NCBI GenBank assembly: GCA_907163375.1
Contig: CAJQUW010011508.1
Span: 372,001 to 436,000, forward strand
Direction of reading: 5' to 3'
DNA from: Prostheceraeus crozeri
Lineage: Eukaryota > Platyhelminthes > Polycladida > Euryleptidae
Length of the DNA stretch: 64,000 bases
Within the stretch, counting starts at the first letter, position 1; each line of letters starts with the position of its first letter. Of the stretch, positions 24,168-34,770 are shown piece by piece. The translations under genes and the position numbers were made by a program. The notes beneath the pieces were generated by a model that did no database searches, was not told the origin of the DNA, and saw nothing but the letters and a program-made list of their open reading frames with translations.

Positions 24168-24635
24168 TAGTCACCTGCGAGTAGAGCATTTCTCTGTGCC
24201 CGTACTTTACCGTTCGCGTGACTAGTTTCCGCCTACGTACACGTACTCGCCCGTGCCCGCACACACGTACCCTTCTGTAGTCTATCCGTACCCGCCTGTA
24301 CCAGTACATCACAAGTCATAGTACGATTACTCACTCACTCTCGTTTCACGTTCATTGAGCCCGTCCGACGCAGTTAGACGATTGTTTCCGAATTGCGCGT
24401 CTCCATTTAACTCGATCGTTGGCGGGCGAAGGGTTGGGGTTCAGGATCTTCATGTCCTCCGACACTTTGCGACCACGTTTTTCGGGGGTCAACGTGATCT
24501 CTTATTCCACTCGCAGCAGTCCGTCTCATGCATACTGAAAAATATCTTCACCTGTCCGTACCCGTGACGAAGTTCTCTCTACCCGCACCCGCTCGTACCC
24601 GCGGTTACGGATATACCCGCATGCGCAGGTCACTA
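24168..24635. mobile_element. Small hAT-like element, 468 bp
   Basis: The left end is TAGTCACCTGCG and the right end, read on the minus strand, is TAGTGACCTGCG. Flanking octamers TAAATGTC and TAACTGAC match at six of eight positions, compatible with a decayed 8-bp target duplication. Subterminal regions are full of CCCGTAC / GTACCCG motifs. No transposase. It inserted only 44 bases from the previous element. Confidence 0.6.
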
Positions 24636-24898
24636 TAACTGACACAGCATGCATCGTACTGACTTTTTATTTAAGTTGGAGGCTTTAGATTTTTACCTTC
24701 GGCCTTTTGACAAGAGATCTAATAGGAGCTCTGACATGTCCAGCCCATCAGTGTTAGTTCTTCCGGTACTCTTCAATGACGTTCTTGACTCCGCTTCTTT
24801 TCCTGATCTCTTCGTTCCTGATATGTTGGAGTAGTGATATTCCTAACATGGTTATCTCCATGGCTCTTTGCGCTTTAGACATATAACCTTTCGCTCGC

Positions 24899-25125
24899 TT
24901 ATAACATTGCAGACAAGATGGTGATGTTGAATAGGTCGGCGCGGATATTTGTGTCGATGTTGGATTTCAGTACATCCTTTATCGAGTTGAATGCTCTCCA
25001 TCCCGCTCTTGCTCGCCGATTGATCTCATTTTCTAGATCTCGTTCCATGTTCATTTCCTGTCCCAAGTAGATGTAGTTCTTCACTTTTATTTCCTCTCCT
25101 TCTATCGTGATTCGTCCGGGTGCTC
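24899..25125 (-). pseudogene. LINE reverse transcriptase fragment (RTE-like)
   Basis: Minus-strand reading gives GRITIEGEEIKVKNYIYLGQ, then LENEINRRARAGWRAFNSIK and IRADLFNITILSAML, followed by a stop. This is the segment just before the YGSETW motif in many invertebrate non-LTR retrotransposon polymerases. Only this short piece is present. Confidence 0.8.
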
Positions 25126-25740
25126 GTTCCTGAAATCACGTGTAGCTAGAAAGAGTTGCCGTGTGAAATCTCTATGGAAGCTCTCCACATAGCATAGGCC
25201 ACGTACACTATTTATACGAATCATAGGCCTACATGTTGTCAGGGCAGTTAAGCATAGGAGGTCCCTATGATATTACATCTCCGCATTGAAATCATATAAG
25301 TACATTGATAACAATGTGTATTAATGTCTGATTTACATTTAACAAGCACACTATGAACATAACCCTGTAACAAATGCACTTGCAGATTCGCTAATTATCA
25401 GGATAGTAGAGTTCCAGTTCGCCTGGGCATAGAATAAAAAACCTTGAGACTTGAGCCTTGTAAGTGCAAAAATTCAATGGTACCAGTAGACGCTGCGCTC
25501 TTCCTCATGCAAGGATTCCTCAGTGCGGTTCGTAATTGCCCAAAGTAGCTCTAAATATCTGGAATGGCTGAGCAAGGGACTATACAACGGTGTTCTGTGT
25601 TTATATATCCTGGCTATGACGTGCGGCTGATAATCATAAAGATTTTAGAGTACGAATTCTATATATTTTAAGCTAGTCTGGGCCCTTCCGAGCCATACTG
25701 ACGAACCTAAAGTTGTAATGACTGTTAAGTAAAGAAAATA

Positions 25741-26817
25741 AAGAAAATGAACTCATAATATAATGTGTTATCTTTAGCGCTTTCGATGACTCTAATCATG
25801 AGATAACGTCACATACAAAGGATTCAAAATAATATTGCACTGAAAGTATAAAACAGCTTGTTGTGTTGCCTCAGACAATGAAGATCGCTTGCCGTTCTTT
25901 GAAAGATCCAAATTCCTCTCGTTGTCCGGTCAAACGGCTGCTACAATTTCAAAAGCGACTGCGGATGCAGCTGTATTGGTCGGACAACGATATGTCTTGG
26001 TATCCGAATCAAAGAGCAACATCCCAACTGGGTAGCAACAAGATTGAGAGGCCCAAAAGATCAAAGCAGCTCCATATCCAAGCAACTCTGTGATTGCAAT
26101 CTCTCCGGACACAAGTTGAAGTCCTGTTTCTCTGTCGCTGTATGCTGTAGAAATATACATGTTAAGATCACTGAGGTCCTTTTATTACTACGATTCAAGC
26201 CGTCATTATGTATCATGAAAGACTTTGTTGCTAGTAACTTGCTCCTGCCTCTTTGATTCGGATACCAAGACTTATCGTTGTCCGACCAATACAGCTGCAT
26301 CCGCAGTCGCTTTTGACATTGTAGCAACCGTTTGACCGGACAACGAGAGGAATTTGGATCTTTCAAAGAACGGCAAGCGATCTTCATTGTCTGAGGCAAC
26401 ACAACAAGCTGTGCTACATAATACGTTCTTGAAATTGATTTACTTAGTTTTTTCTAGACTAATAAATGAAATCTGTCTCCCAGAAATGGTCTTCTAAGAT
26501 ACACGTTCCTTTTTGACGGACCGAGAACTGGTTTTTCTTCTTTCTTCATTTTATGTTGTTCAATAAATTGGTCCGGACTTAGTACCTTTCTTGCTTTCAT
26601 CTCATCTATGTCAAATTTCTATAGTCCAATGTCTCGATTTTAGCATGTCTGCATATACTTTACTTACTTACTTAATCTCTTTTCATAGCTGTGTTATTTG
26701 AATGTCTATAACTTTCAGTGCAATATTATTTTGAATCCTTTGTATGTGACGTTATCTCATGATTAGAGTCATCGAAAGCGCTAAAGATAACACATTATAT
26801 TATGAGTTCATTTTCTT
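25741..26817. repeat. Long palindrome with arms of about 276 bp and about 98% identity
   Basis: Left arm 25741-26016 is matched in inverse by 26249-26817. The first bases AAGAAAATGAACTCATAATA pair with the last bases of the right arm. Where I compared the inner arm base by base only about three substitutions appear. The right arm carries an extra segment of about 300 bp (about 26413-26710), or the left has lost it. The spacer is about 232 bp. A minus frame across spacer and left arm (26160-25930) reads through YGAALIFWASQSCCYPVG and DSDTKTYRCPTNTAASAVAF, which I do not recognise. No target duplication was found. Confidence 0.85.
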
Positions 26818-27794
26818 AACTTAAAGTCATTGGAAGAAAAGGCTACTTTAAATTTTTGAACCTTTGTAAGGCGGAACGCAGTGTCTATGTCTGTCACAAT
26901 TTTTGGGCTTAAAATTGTTCAAGTCTGAGAGCAATTCTCTATTAGATTTGCCAATGTTTTGCAAACGTTATAAGTCTAATACCGGTAGTCTGATTTAATA
27001 GATGTATAATTATGCTTTTCTCAGGGCTGATAGAAGAAACGGCAAATACCCGACACTCCTACAGCTATGTTCGATAAAGTATGATTGATAAAGACCAAAA
27101 GAATCAAAACTGGCACATGATGTAGTATTTGCAGTACTTGTATGATGGTAGATTTGAAGGAGAATCACATAAATAGATTATCAAGACCTTTCATGCCTTG
27201 TTTGCGACTTTTTGTGTTCTGATTTATTATACTGTTTTCCCAAACATCTACAAGTAGAGCATCGCATTAATTAGAAGGGTAGTTTATTTCAGTCTAAATG
27301 GACTATGAGTGTCACATGCTCTCAATTTTAATGGAAATAATCGAACCTTTAATGAAAAATGATCAAGAAATTAAAAATAAAGGTAGATCAACTGTAAACT
27401 TCTAGTCACTGAATCTCAAAATTTTCATAATCGCGCGAATATTGAATCGCGCCCGCCACTGCCTCAGTGCGTTATTGTCTAGATACATGTAGAATGACAT
27501 GCTCTCTCAATTTTCGACGTTTTATCATGCAGGAGTACATTATAAATCACCGAATTATTCTCGTTCTTCATAATAAATTTAGTAATATTAATGGTCATTT
27601 ATCATCCACTTTTAAATCACGGCTCGAAGGGTTTGTGCTCTTTTCACATGTGTGCTTTTATAGGCGCAGACAATAAGCCATTGCTCCTTAACGTCTCTTC
27701 ATTATCACAAAATACACGTTAAGTCTCATGTATATAGTTGTATTCATATATTAGCGAACGTTTTTTTCCCAGCGCTATATTTTGTCGTTTCCAG

Positions 27795-28559
27795 GTTTCG
27801 CTTGAAGACGCAATTGCAATCGTCATATTCCGTCAAGAAAACTTCACAGCTTCCCACGTGGCGGAATTGATTGACGATGTGGGATTTGAACCAACACAGT
27901 TGCCTTCCGAAGAGGTGACAAGACGAGTTCACAGCCTTGTTCTTCCATCGGACACCCTAGTGGAATCATCAGAGATAGCCGGTCACATTTACTACAAAGA
28001 GGTAAAAGTAACAGACACAAAAGTCTGGTATGACCCTCGGCATGTGTCTGAAGATGTGTTACGTGGACGAGAAGGCAACCTGATCGAAGTGGACGATGAC
28101 GGGGAGGAATCTAGTCTTATTTCTGTCCAGGGAATGACTTGTCAGTCTTGCGTCGACACGATAGAATCCACTATAAGAAAGAGGAATGGTGTTGTGTCAA
28201 TATCCGTGTCACTCGAGGATGCTCAGGCTGTAGTCCGCTACAGACCCAGTGCGATATCTGCGGATGATATAAGGGAGGCAATAGAGGACATGGGATTCGA
28301 TGCCGAGCTCCTGACCTCCAACGACAGGAAGAGACGACAAACAAACAGCAGTTGCGCTGGATTTGATGAGTTGGCCCGTCGAGATGAAGTGGAGAATACT
28401 GAAGAAACTGTGATCAGAATCGAAGGAATGACATGCAATTCTTGTGTTCGGAATATAGAGGGAGTCGTTGGCGGAATGGAAGGCGTCACCGCGGTGAAAG
28501 TCAGTCTGGAAAGGAAAGAAGGGTGTGTGAAATACTTTCCCAGCAAAATATCAGCTCAG
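27795..28559 (+). CDS. ATP7: ATP7 copper-transporting ATPase, coding exon 2 (HMA domains 1-3)
   Basis: 765 bases, 255 codons, phase 0 at both ends (TTTCCAG acceptor, CAG|GTGAGA donor). The first residues, VSLEDAIAIVIFRQENF through ELIDDVGFE, complete HMA domain 1 begun in exon 1. HMA 2 follows with VQGMTCQSCVDTIES (Cys pair at protein residues 152 and 155) and ends EAIEDMGFDAELL. HMA 3 begins IRIEGMTCNSCVRNIEG (Cys 250 and 253) and runs into the next exon. Between HMA 1 and HMA 2 is a linker of about 75 residues whose part KEVKVTDTKVWYDPRHVSED resembles the second half of an HMA fold without a CxxC. The HMAs receive copper from the ATOX1 chaperone and regulate the pump. No membrane helices are encoded here, as expected. 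Confidence 0.95.
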
Positions 28560-30878
28560 GTGAGATAAAAGACATTCCCATATGTATAACGCGTTATCAT
28601 ACGGTAATATTTACGTGTTGTTGTGCGTTCCCTTGAATCTTGGCCCTTCAGATCTCTCAAACCGAGTTGATATGGTCGTGTAGATTTCAAGCCTGTCTAT
28701 TTGAGTCGGAGACGCAATTTACTCAACGAATTAGTTGGGAAAGCTGACTTCCTGATGTTTGATGACATGTAGTCATCTGGGCAGGGGTATGCTAACGTCG
28801 CAAAATATACGGGTTAGAAATGGACTGTCGTAAGTTTACTTTAGCCGAAATCGGAACGTAGCTTTCTCGATGCTTTAACCGCATCATATTTGCGAAGCGA
28901 ACATCATGATCGACAAAACAAAAATGAAAATATTTTTCACGTCCGTTTATTTCATAGTGAAAACCAGATATTTACAAATAAAGTAAAATAAAATTGTCGA
29001 CTTTTCGGCGGTCACATATATCAAGATATGTTGCTGATTAATTTGTTATTAGACAGTAATATGCTGATCGACAACTTGCGGATGACACTTAAAAGGATTG
29101 CCGTTAAAATGCTACGATAGAAGCACGATAACAAGTTGGCAGATTCAAGATTCGATAAAAGTTCTAGATACAAAGTCCAGTAAGTCACACTATGCTATTT
29201 GGAGAGCATTTGAAAGCATAAAAATGTGTCTTCCTTCAGCTGTGACTTGTAACTAATAGTTATTTTCTTACCATTCGCAGTTGTTTTTTGATTTTTCATT
29301 AACGTATTGTTCACACATTTTCCAGAGGGTCACTTTCAAAGCCAATATTTTCCAAAAGTTAGCAATATATACTTTCCTCGAAATCAAATTGCTTCTCAAT
29401 GCGCAATTTTTTATCAATGATCAGTTGTAAATGGCAAAATTATAACTCTCCCTTTTCGAATCCTCAGTTGTTTGCACTTAGCAATCACATGCTTATGACA
29501 CAGGACCGAAAGTCCGAAGGAATTAGATGCGATGTGCAAGGTCAAAAGGCATTGCATTTCCTAAACATGGCATCCCGTGGCGAAGATGTTTGGTGAAGAA
29601 GCTTGACAGTTGAATGACGTGACGATGCATCATCTTGCATTAATGTCACAGGCATTTTCTAAGTTGAATATGCAGTGGAATAACTTGATAAAAATACATT
29701 TGTAGGTAACTTTCATGCAAAACAAAGTTTGTGAAGAACTTTATGCACTGGTGAATCCACCATGTTCTACCACACACAAACATTTTATCAGCTTCATCGG
29801 GAACTTGATTGGTTTTCATGAAGTCTACGTGCTACATGCTGATATCTCAACCGAGTGAAAATTCGTCTCGTCTATTTCAGAAGATTGATTTGGGCTACAA
29901 TTAGTCAACAACCATTCTAAAAATTGATCACTTCTTGAAGCATCTTCAGATCCTGGAGCAGAAATGGAAGCGGATCACGGATCTGTAGACCGATACGGAT
30001 GACCCTTGTTGTTTTGAATACGGGTCTTAATAGTTTACGGTGCATTTATCCACTGGGCACTTCATACTTACGTGTAGTTGAAAGCGTGTTATTACTAAAT
30101 CTTAAAAGTACACATTTAGTGTATAGTACACGCTTGAAAAGTGTTGGCCTATATACATAGAAACCCGAAGTGTCTTAGAAATCAAGTTTCAATAAGACTA
30201 TTCACTTCCATTTTGCATAAAAATATCTGACTGCAAACAAAATGTTTTACTGAAACTCGTGCGTTACACAGATTCACAAATGCTCTATTCCCAGCAAATA
30301 ATACGAGGGGTGATTGATAAGTTCGCGGCCTGACATAGAAAGCTTAAAGCCAGGCCATTATGCACATGTGGATTGATACAATGGAATGTGCTGACGGCGC
30401 ATGACGAGTGATCAGTCGATCCGGTGAACTGTTGGTGAACCACAGCTACTTAACTTCAGTTACTAACTTATCAGTCAGTTAGTCAGATAAGTGTTGCGCA
30501 AGATGGATCACGTTTCAAATCGAGCTGTCATTCGTTATCTCGGCTTGAAAGGACTCACACCAAAGGAGATTCAGGTGACTTCCAATTCAGCTGGTTCCCA
30601 TTCAGCTGGTTCCAACTGAGATGGATCTCATTCAGCTGGTTCCCAATCAGCTGGTTGTCTGTTCAGAGTCTCATTCAGCTGGGAATTTTTGGCTCTCTTC
30701 CCTGCTGTGACACCCGTAGATTCTCGCAGTCTGAGTTAAGAATGAGATAAACAAATATGTCATGATTAATTTATATCTTAGTTTTTGTATTAACACTTAC
30801 ACAATTATGAAAACAGAAGACTCAATAATCAAAACTCATATCAATATTTATGATACAATAAACCATCTGAACAGTGAG

Positions 30879-31127
30879 CTAAGATATAACTTTACTTTGT
30901 GAAAGAGATACAACACTACACTTGCTGCAGTAGTCCCAAGCGTCAATATCACTTTCCTGTAGATTTTGCTTCAATCGCTGCAATCTTGAAGTAGCTTTGG
31001 CATACTTTCGCCGCTGCTTGGGGGGTGATGCTCCAGCTTTCAGCAAGCGAATAGTCGTCTCCTCGGCATCCTGTACTTCTCTCAGACATTCAATGAACTT
31101 GGAGATATTCGGGTGGCGATTAAAGAT
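30879..31127 (-). CDS. MULE transposase, exon 2
   Basis: An acceptor TTTTCAG precedes 31127, and the frame follows exon 1 in phase 0, adding 82 residues that start IFNRHPNISKFIECLREVQD and end at TAG (30879-30881). The segment is helical and rich in Lys, Arg and Gln (SPPKQRRKYAKATSRLQRL), like the C-terminal part of MULE transposases after the catalytic Glu. With exon 1 the product is 464 residues. The intron is 441 bp (31128-31568) and very AT-rich. This exon is inferred from splice sites, phase and open length, not from homology search. Confidence 0.75.
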   Translation of the reverse strand: MFNRHPNISKFIECLREVQDAEETTIRLLKAGASPPKQRRKYAKATSRLQRLKQNLQESDIDAWDYCSKCSVVSLSQSKVIS

Positions 31128-31568
31128 CTGAAAAGAAATAGAGGAAATACTCGTGTTTTGTAATTTTTAGTAAAGATCATAGAGTAGAAATATAAAGTAA
31201 GGGAACAGTGTCAACTTCAACAAAATGTAGCAAGCACTTTATATTTTTACATCAAAATAATCAGTTTTTTACGGAGAATACAATTCTGAAGTCCAAAAAA
31301 ATATTTGATGCAATTTTTATCATCAGTTAGTTTTATCAACAGATTTCATGTTATGTATTATACTTATATTTAATTACTACATATTACTATCATATTATTT
31401 TATCATTTTCTATTACATTATTTTCTATTTGTCAATAATTAAGAAAACTATTAGAAAACAATATCATCAATAATAGAATTTAAAATCCATGATAGGCCTA
31501 AGTACTAATATACCATAATACCGCTACATGATATGTGTCATTCAACCGAGATAGGTGAAGAAGCTTAC

Positions 31569-32714
31569 CTTGCGAAATTTTGCATTTCTGCTCTCCAATG
31601 CATTATTGGTCCTGATTCCACTACTGTTGTCGTAATGACACCAAATCTCTCTTGAAAAGATGGCATCCAAATCATCCACATATGTCTTAGTGACGTAGTC
31701 CACAAATTCTTGACATTCCTCAGGACACTCACCTATCACCCGTACCCATACTTCATCAATCTTGTCCTTTGGAAGAAAAGGCAAACCGAGGGCTTTTCTC
31801 ACTATGCGTCCAACTTCTTCATTTTCTCGATATGGAATTGTCAATCCAAGTCGCTGGACTCCACGCCAAATCGATTGGGTGTAGTGAAAATGACATCCAC
31901 GAATTGAAGTGCTTGGAAATGAATGTTGTACCGCGTTTATGGCCGCTTTCTCGAAATCCAATTGAACGGTATCGGGTTCAATTTTCAAGTTGAATTGAGC
32001 TGCTTTCAATTTCAATAAATCTAATAAGCGCTTGTATGTATGTTCTGTCTTGTTCGGTAAAAGTGCATGGCATACTGGAACCAACGTATTGCAAAATGAT
32101 GCATATATCATGTACAGCTGATGGAATAGCCGTGCAGCAACATGGAACGTGCTATCCATGTAAAGACACTTGGAGGATGCCAAAATACGGAGACATGGGA
32201 TTGTGAAGAGGGCGAGAATTCGATCATCACTCCCATCGTCTATCTGAAGAAAGTCCTGTCCAGATTGTGTTTTTGTCCATTCACCTTCGATCATAAGCTC
32301 AGAAAGAGTCTGAGGCTGATTCGGTAAGCGTGTACTACGTGCCCGATACATTGAGGACTTGAGAGACTTGAATGCAGGTTGAAGTACGTCCTCTTCGTCA
32401 TCGGACTTTGAAGAAAACGCCGTAGAATATAGTCGCTTCATCGACGTTGTCGGTTGTTGGAGGGCATTATTGACAGCTTTTTTCTTCTTCCGTATCACGC
32501 CTACGGCAGCATTTTCTGGTAAATGTTCGTGACTGGATACTTTGGAGGTAATGATGAAAGAATCCTCCTTAACAATTCCTCGAACGTTGCAGTTTTGGAG
32601 ACGACAGGCGTACGATATGGTTCCATTCTTATTAAGTCTTTCTTTTTTAAACAAGTAATTTTGGTAAAAAATGAGATTCGCACCCTTTCTGCTTTCGATA
32701 TATTCGTAATTCAT
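31569..32714 (-). CDS. MULE transposase, exon 1 (FLYWCH zinc finger and catalytic core)
   Basis: 382 codons from ATG at 32714 to an AAG|GTAAGC donor. Residues 1-65 form a FLYWCH-type zinc finger (FYQNYLFKKER, Cys37, Cys42, His62, His64) that is expected to bind DNA. A basic, low-complexity linker follows (RKKKKAVNN). The MULE catalytic core is residues 180-382: first Asp in LYMDSTFHV (D187), second in VQLDFEKAAIN (D253), the conserved GCHFHYTQ (C274, H275, H277), and the Glu in RTNNALESRN (E374). All three catalytic acids are present. Without splicing the frame would stop eight codons later. FLYWCH plus MULE is a known combination in animal Mutator-like elements and domesticated proteins. Confidence 0.92.
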
Positions 32715-34089
32715 GTTGCCGATTAGAGTGAGGCTTCTATGACTGAGCAGTTAATATATAAGAATTTCATGTAATTCTATGACATCAATTTAATTTAAAT
32801 CTCTCAATATGTTAGCAATTTCGTATCGTCTTTCCACAACAAATCTTTCACATGTCAATATTATAATATTCTGACAAACTGTTTTCTTATGTTAAGAATT
32901 TAGAGGTATCAATTTTCAACTTATCAAATTATCGTGATGATATAATTGACAGTTATTTTGACAGTATGTGATTGAACCAATTTCATGCTGTTTCTTGAAA
33001 ATTCCCAGCTCGTTGAGACTGCATGACCAGCCGGTTGGGAACTCGAATCGTTAGCTTAGTCATCTTTTGATGATGTAATGAACACAAAGACCCATCTGAA
33101 TGGGAACCAGCTGAATGGGATGCAGCCGAGATTCATGATGATATGGTTGGAACACATGGTGAGAAACCTCCGTCCTACACCACATTCAAGAAGTGGGCTT
33201 CAGAATTCAAGCAAGGAAGAGAGAGCTTGGAAGATGATCCCGTTGTGGAAGACCAGTGACAGTGAGCACAGAAGATGTGATCGATCATGTTCAAAAGATT
33301 ATTCTTGATGATCGCCGTACAACCGAGCGAAAGATTGCCTTCGAACTGAAGATTTCACAAGAGCGTGTCCATAGCATCATCCATCATGAACTTGGCATGA
33401 ACAAAGTTTCCGCTCGATGGGTGCCACGACTGCTCACACCAGAGAACAAGCGAGCCCGCTTTCTCATCTCAAGGGACAACCTGGCGCTGTTCGTAAGAGA
33501 TCCTGAAAATTTCATGGACCGGTTCATTACGATGGATGAGACTTGGGTTCACCACTATCAGCCAGAGTCGAAAGAACAATCGAAACAATGGAAGCACCCA
33601 GGATCACCAACTCCGCGGAAAGCCAAGGTCACCAGGTCCGCGGGAAAGGTCATGGCCTCCATTTTTTGGGATTCGAAGGGAGTTTTGTTGTCGGACTCAC
33701 CGGATCGACTGATCACTCGTCATGCGCCGTCAGCACATTCCATTGTATCAATCCACATGTGCATAATGGCCTGGCTTTAAGCTTTCTATGTCAGGCCGCG
33801 AACTTATCAATCACCCCTCGTACTTGCCTCGTCCCATCTCATGTAACAGATGACTGAAATAATTGCCATTATTGCTATTTTTGTCATTTTTACATAGAAA
33901 TCTTTGAATGGAATTGAATTCTCTTAATAAGACAAGTCTTCGTTGGCGAAGTCATTTTCTAGGATGCTTCAGGTACGCTGATATCAAATTCGAAGATTTA
34001 TTAATTGCAAGGATGCAATTCTCAACAGCTGTCATTTCGTCACACTACTGTTCACCTAACACAAAGATTGCACAGATAGAATAATAAAT

Positions 34090-34515
34090 AGACATGATTT
34101 ATCAATTCTTCCCTTCGAAAAGTGAGGGGAGGGAATTCTCTCTTCCATAGCGTACCTACTAACGTCTTCCACTTGAGGGCTGGACGATATGAGACTTCTC
34201 TGACGGACACGGTCCACTTTGTCTTATTTGGTGGCCTAAAAAGCCATGTATTTTTTAGGCCTACTACGAAGATGGGAGCCTCAGACTGCCTTGTCTGGTA
34301 CTTTCTTATTAACTCTTCCTCATATCTATGCACATGACCGAACCATCTTAGCTCTGATGAATTCCTCGAATGATATAAGGCCACACCTGCTCACAACGGC
34401 AGCGCTGTCGATCCGATCAGACAGACTGTTCTGTCGCTTGAACGCAGCTGATGAAACACATGTTGAGTGAGGCTCCATGTTTCAGCGCCGTAGAGAAATG
34501 CAGGCCTTTTGCAAA
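34090..34515 (-). pseudogene. LINE reverse transcriptase C-terminal fragment (RTE-like)
   Basis: Minus-strand reading gives RPAFLYGAETWSLT, LRSSDRTVCLIG and, after a frame interruption, SSELRWFGHVHRYEEELIRK. The YGAETW and LRWFGHV motifs are the signature order near the C-terminus of this class of LINE polymerases. The fragment is decayed. Confidence 0.8.
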
Positions 34516-34699
34516 CATACTTGTAGTAAACATTACTCAGGCACCCGACTGGAAGTGTCGGTCCATTTTGCGGCAGACTGACACGTGTTCGCCTATAGCT
34601 GTTTTGGTCATCAATTCCCTGCAGCTACACTGTACTTATCAAATACCAGCTTATGTATTCGTGCGATTATTTGGCAAAATGCACTTATTTGGAAAGGTT

Positions 34700-34770
34700 A
34701 GTCTCGACCAGGACCAGAACCCCTGTCTTCGTGAGGCAAGCTCTTAACCATAAGGCTAGTGTCCTGTTAG
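34700..34770 (-). repeat. tRNA-like SINE head
   Basis: On the minus strand TAGCCTTATGGTTAAGAG (A-box-like) is followed, about 25 bases on, by GGGGTTCTGGTCC (B-box-like). This spacing fits the internal pol III promoter of a tRNA-derived SINE. The cloverleaf is incomplete, so it is not a functional tRNA gene. Confidence 0.5.

Larger units (their letters stand above)
20480..27794 (+). other. ATP7 intron 1 (7.3 kb)
   Basis: It starts GTGAGT and ends TTTCCAG. It holds a Tc1/mariner relative (23068-24124), a hAT-like element (24168-24635), a LINE fragment (24899-25125, minus) and a long palindrome (25741-26817). The stretches 20480-23067, 25126-25740 and 26818-27794 show nothing recognisable beyond weak SINE-like signals near 21270-21320 and 21660-21760. 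Confidence 0.85.
30574..33127 (-). mobile_element. MULE (Mutator-like) transposon, apparently complete
   Basis: This 2554-bp element sits in the mariner transposase gene. It is flanked by the 8-bp direct repeat GAGATTCA (30566-30573, 33128-33135); removing it with one repeat copy restores the mariner reading PKEIHDDMV. The ends are imperfect inverted repeats: GGTGACTTCCAATTCAGCTG on the left against GGCTGCATCCCATTCAGCTG on the right, both followed by GTTCCCATTCAG. The sub-terminal regions carry several copies of ATTCAGCTGGTTCCC. It encodes one transposase in two exons on the minus strand with no visible break. Confidence 0.9.
30503..33696 (+). pseudogene. Mariner transposase, disrupted
   Basis: The start MDHVSNRAVIRYLGLKGLTP (from 30503) runs to KEI at 30571, where the MULE begins. 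Coding resumes at 33128 with IHDDMVGTHGEKPPSYTTFK and KKWASEFKQGRESLEDD. A one-base loss near 33240 shifts the frame, then GRPVTVSTEDVIDHVQK and the rest run open to 33696. The first catalytic Asp is in TMDETWVHHYQPES; the WDSKGVLL block follows. The second and third catalytic Asp regions are missing. So the gene carries an insertion, a frameshift and a 3' deletion. Confidence 0.88.
30304..33820 (+). mobile_element. Mariner element with 124-bp perfect inverted repeats, split by a MULE
   Basis: The inverted repeats 30304-30427 and 33697-33820 are identical over all 124 bases and start CGAGGGGTGATTGATAAGTT. TA flanks both ends (30302-30303, 33821-33822). Without the nested MULE and its target duplication the element is about 955 bp. 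It carries the N-terminal part of a mariner transposase, cut off before the second catalytic Asp by the right inverted repeat. Most mariners have repeats of about 30 bp, so these are unusually long. Confidence 0.92.

Noticed and set aside
25863-26402. Two similar proteins (MLPQTMKIACRSLKD...) on opposite strands suggesting a gene pair
   Set aside because: They are the same palindrome arm read on each strand, not independent genes.
34700-34770. A functional tRNA gene
   Set aside because: A- and B-box-like motifs are present but the acceptor stem and anticodon arm do not pair, so only a SINE head is supported.
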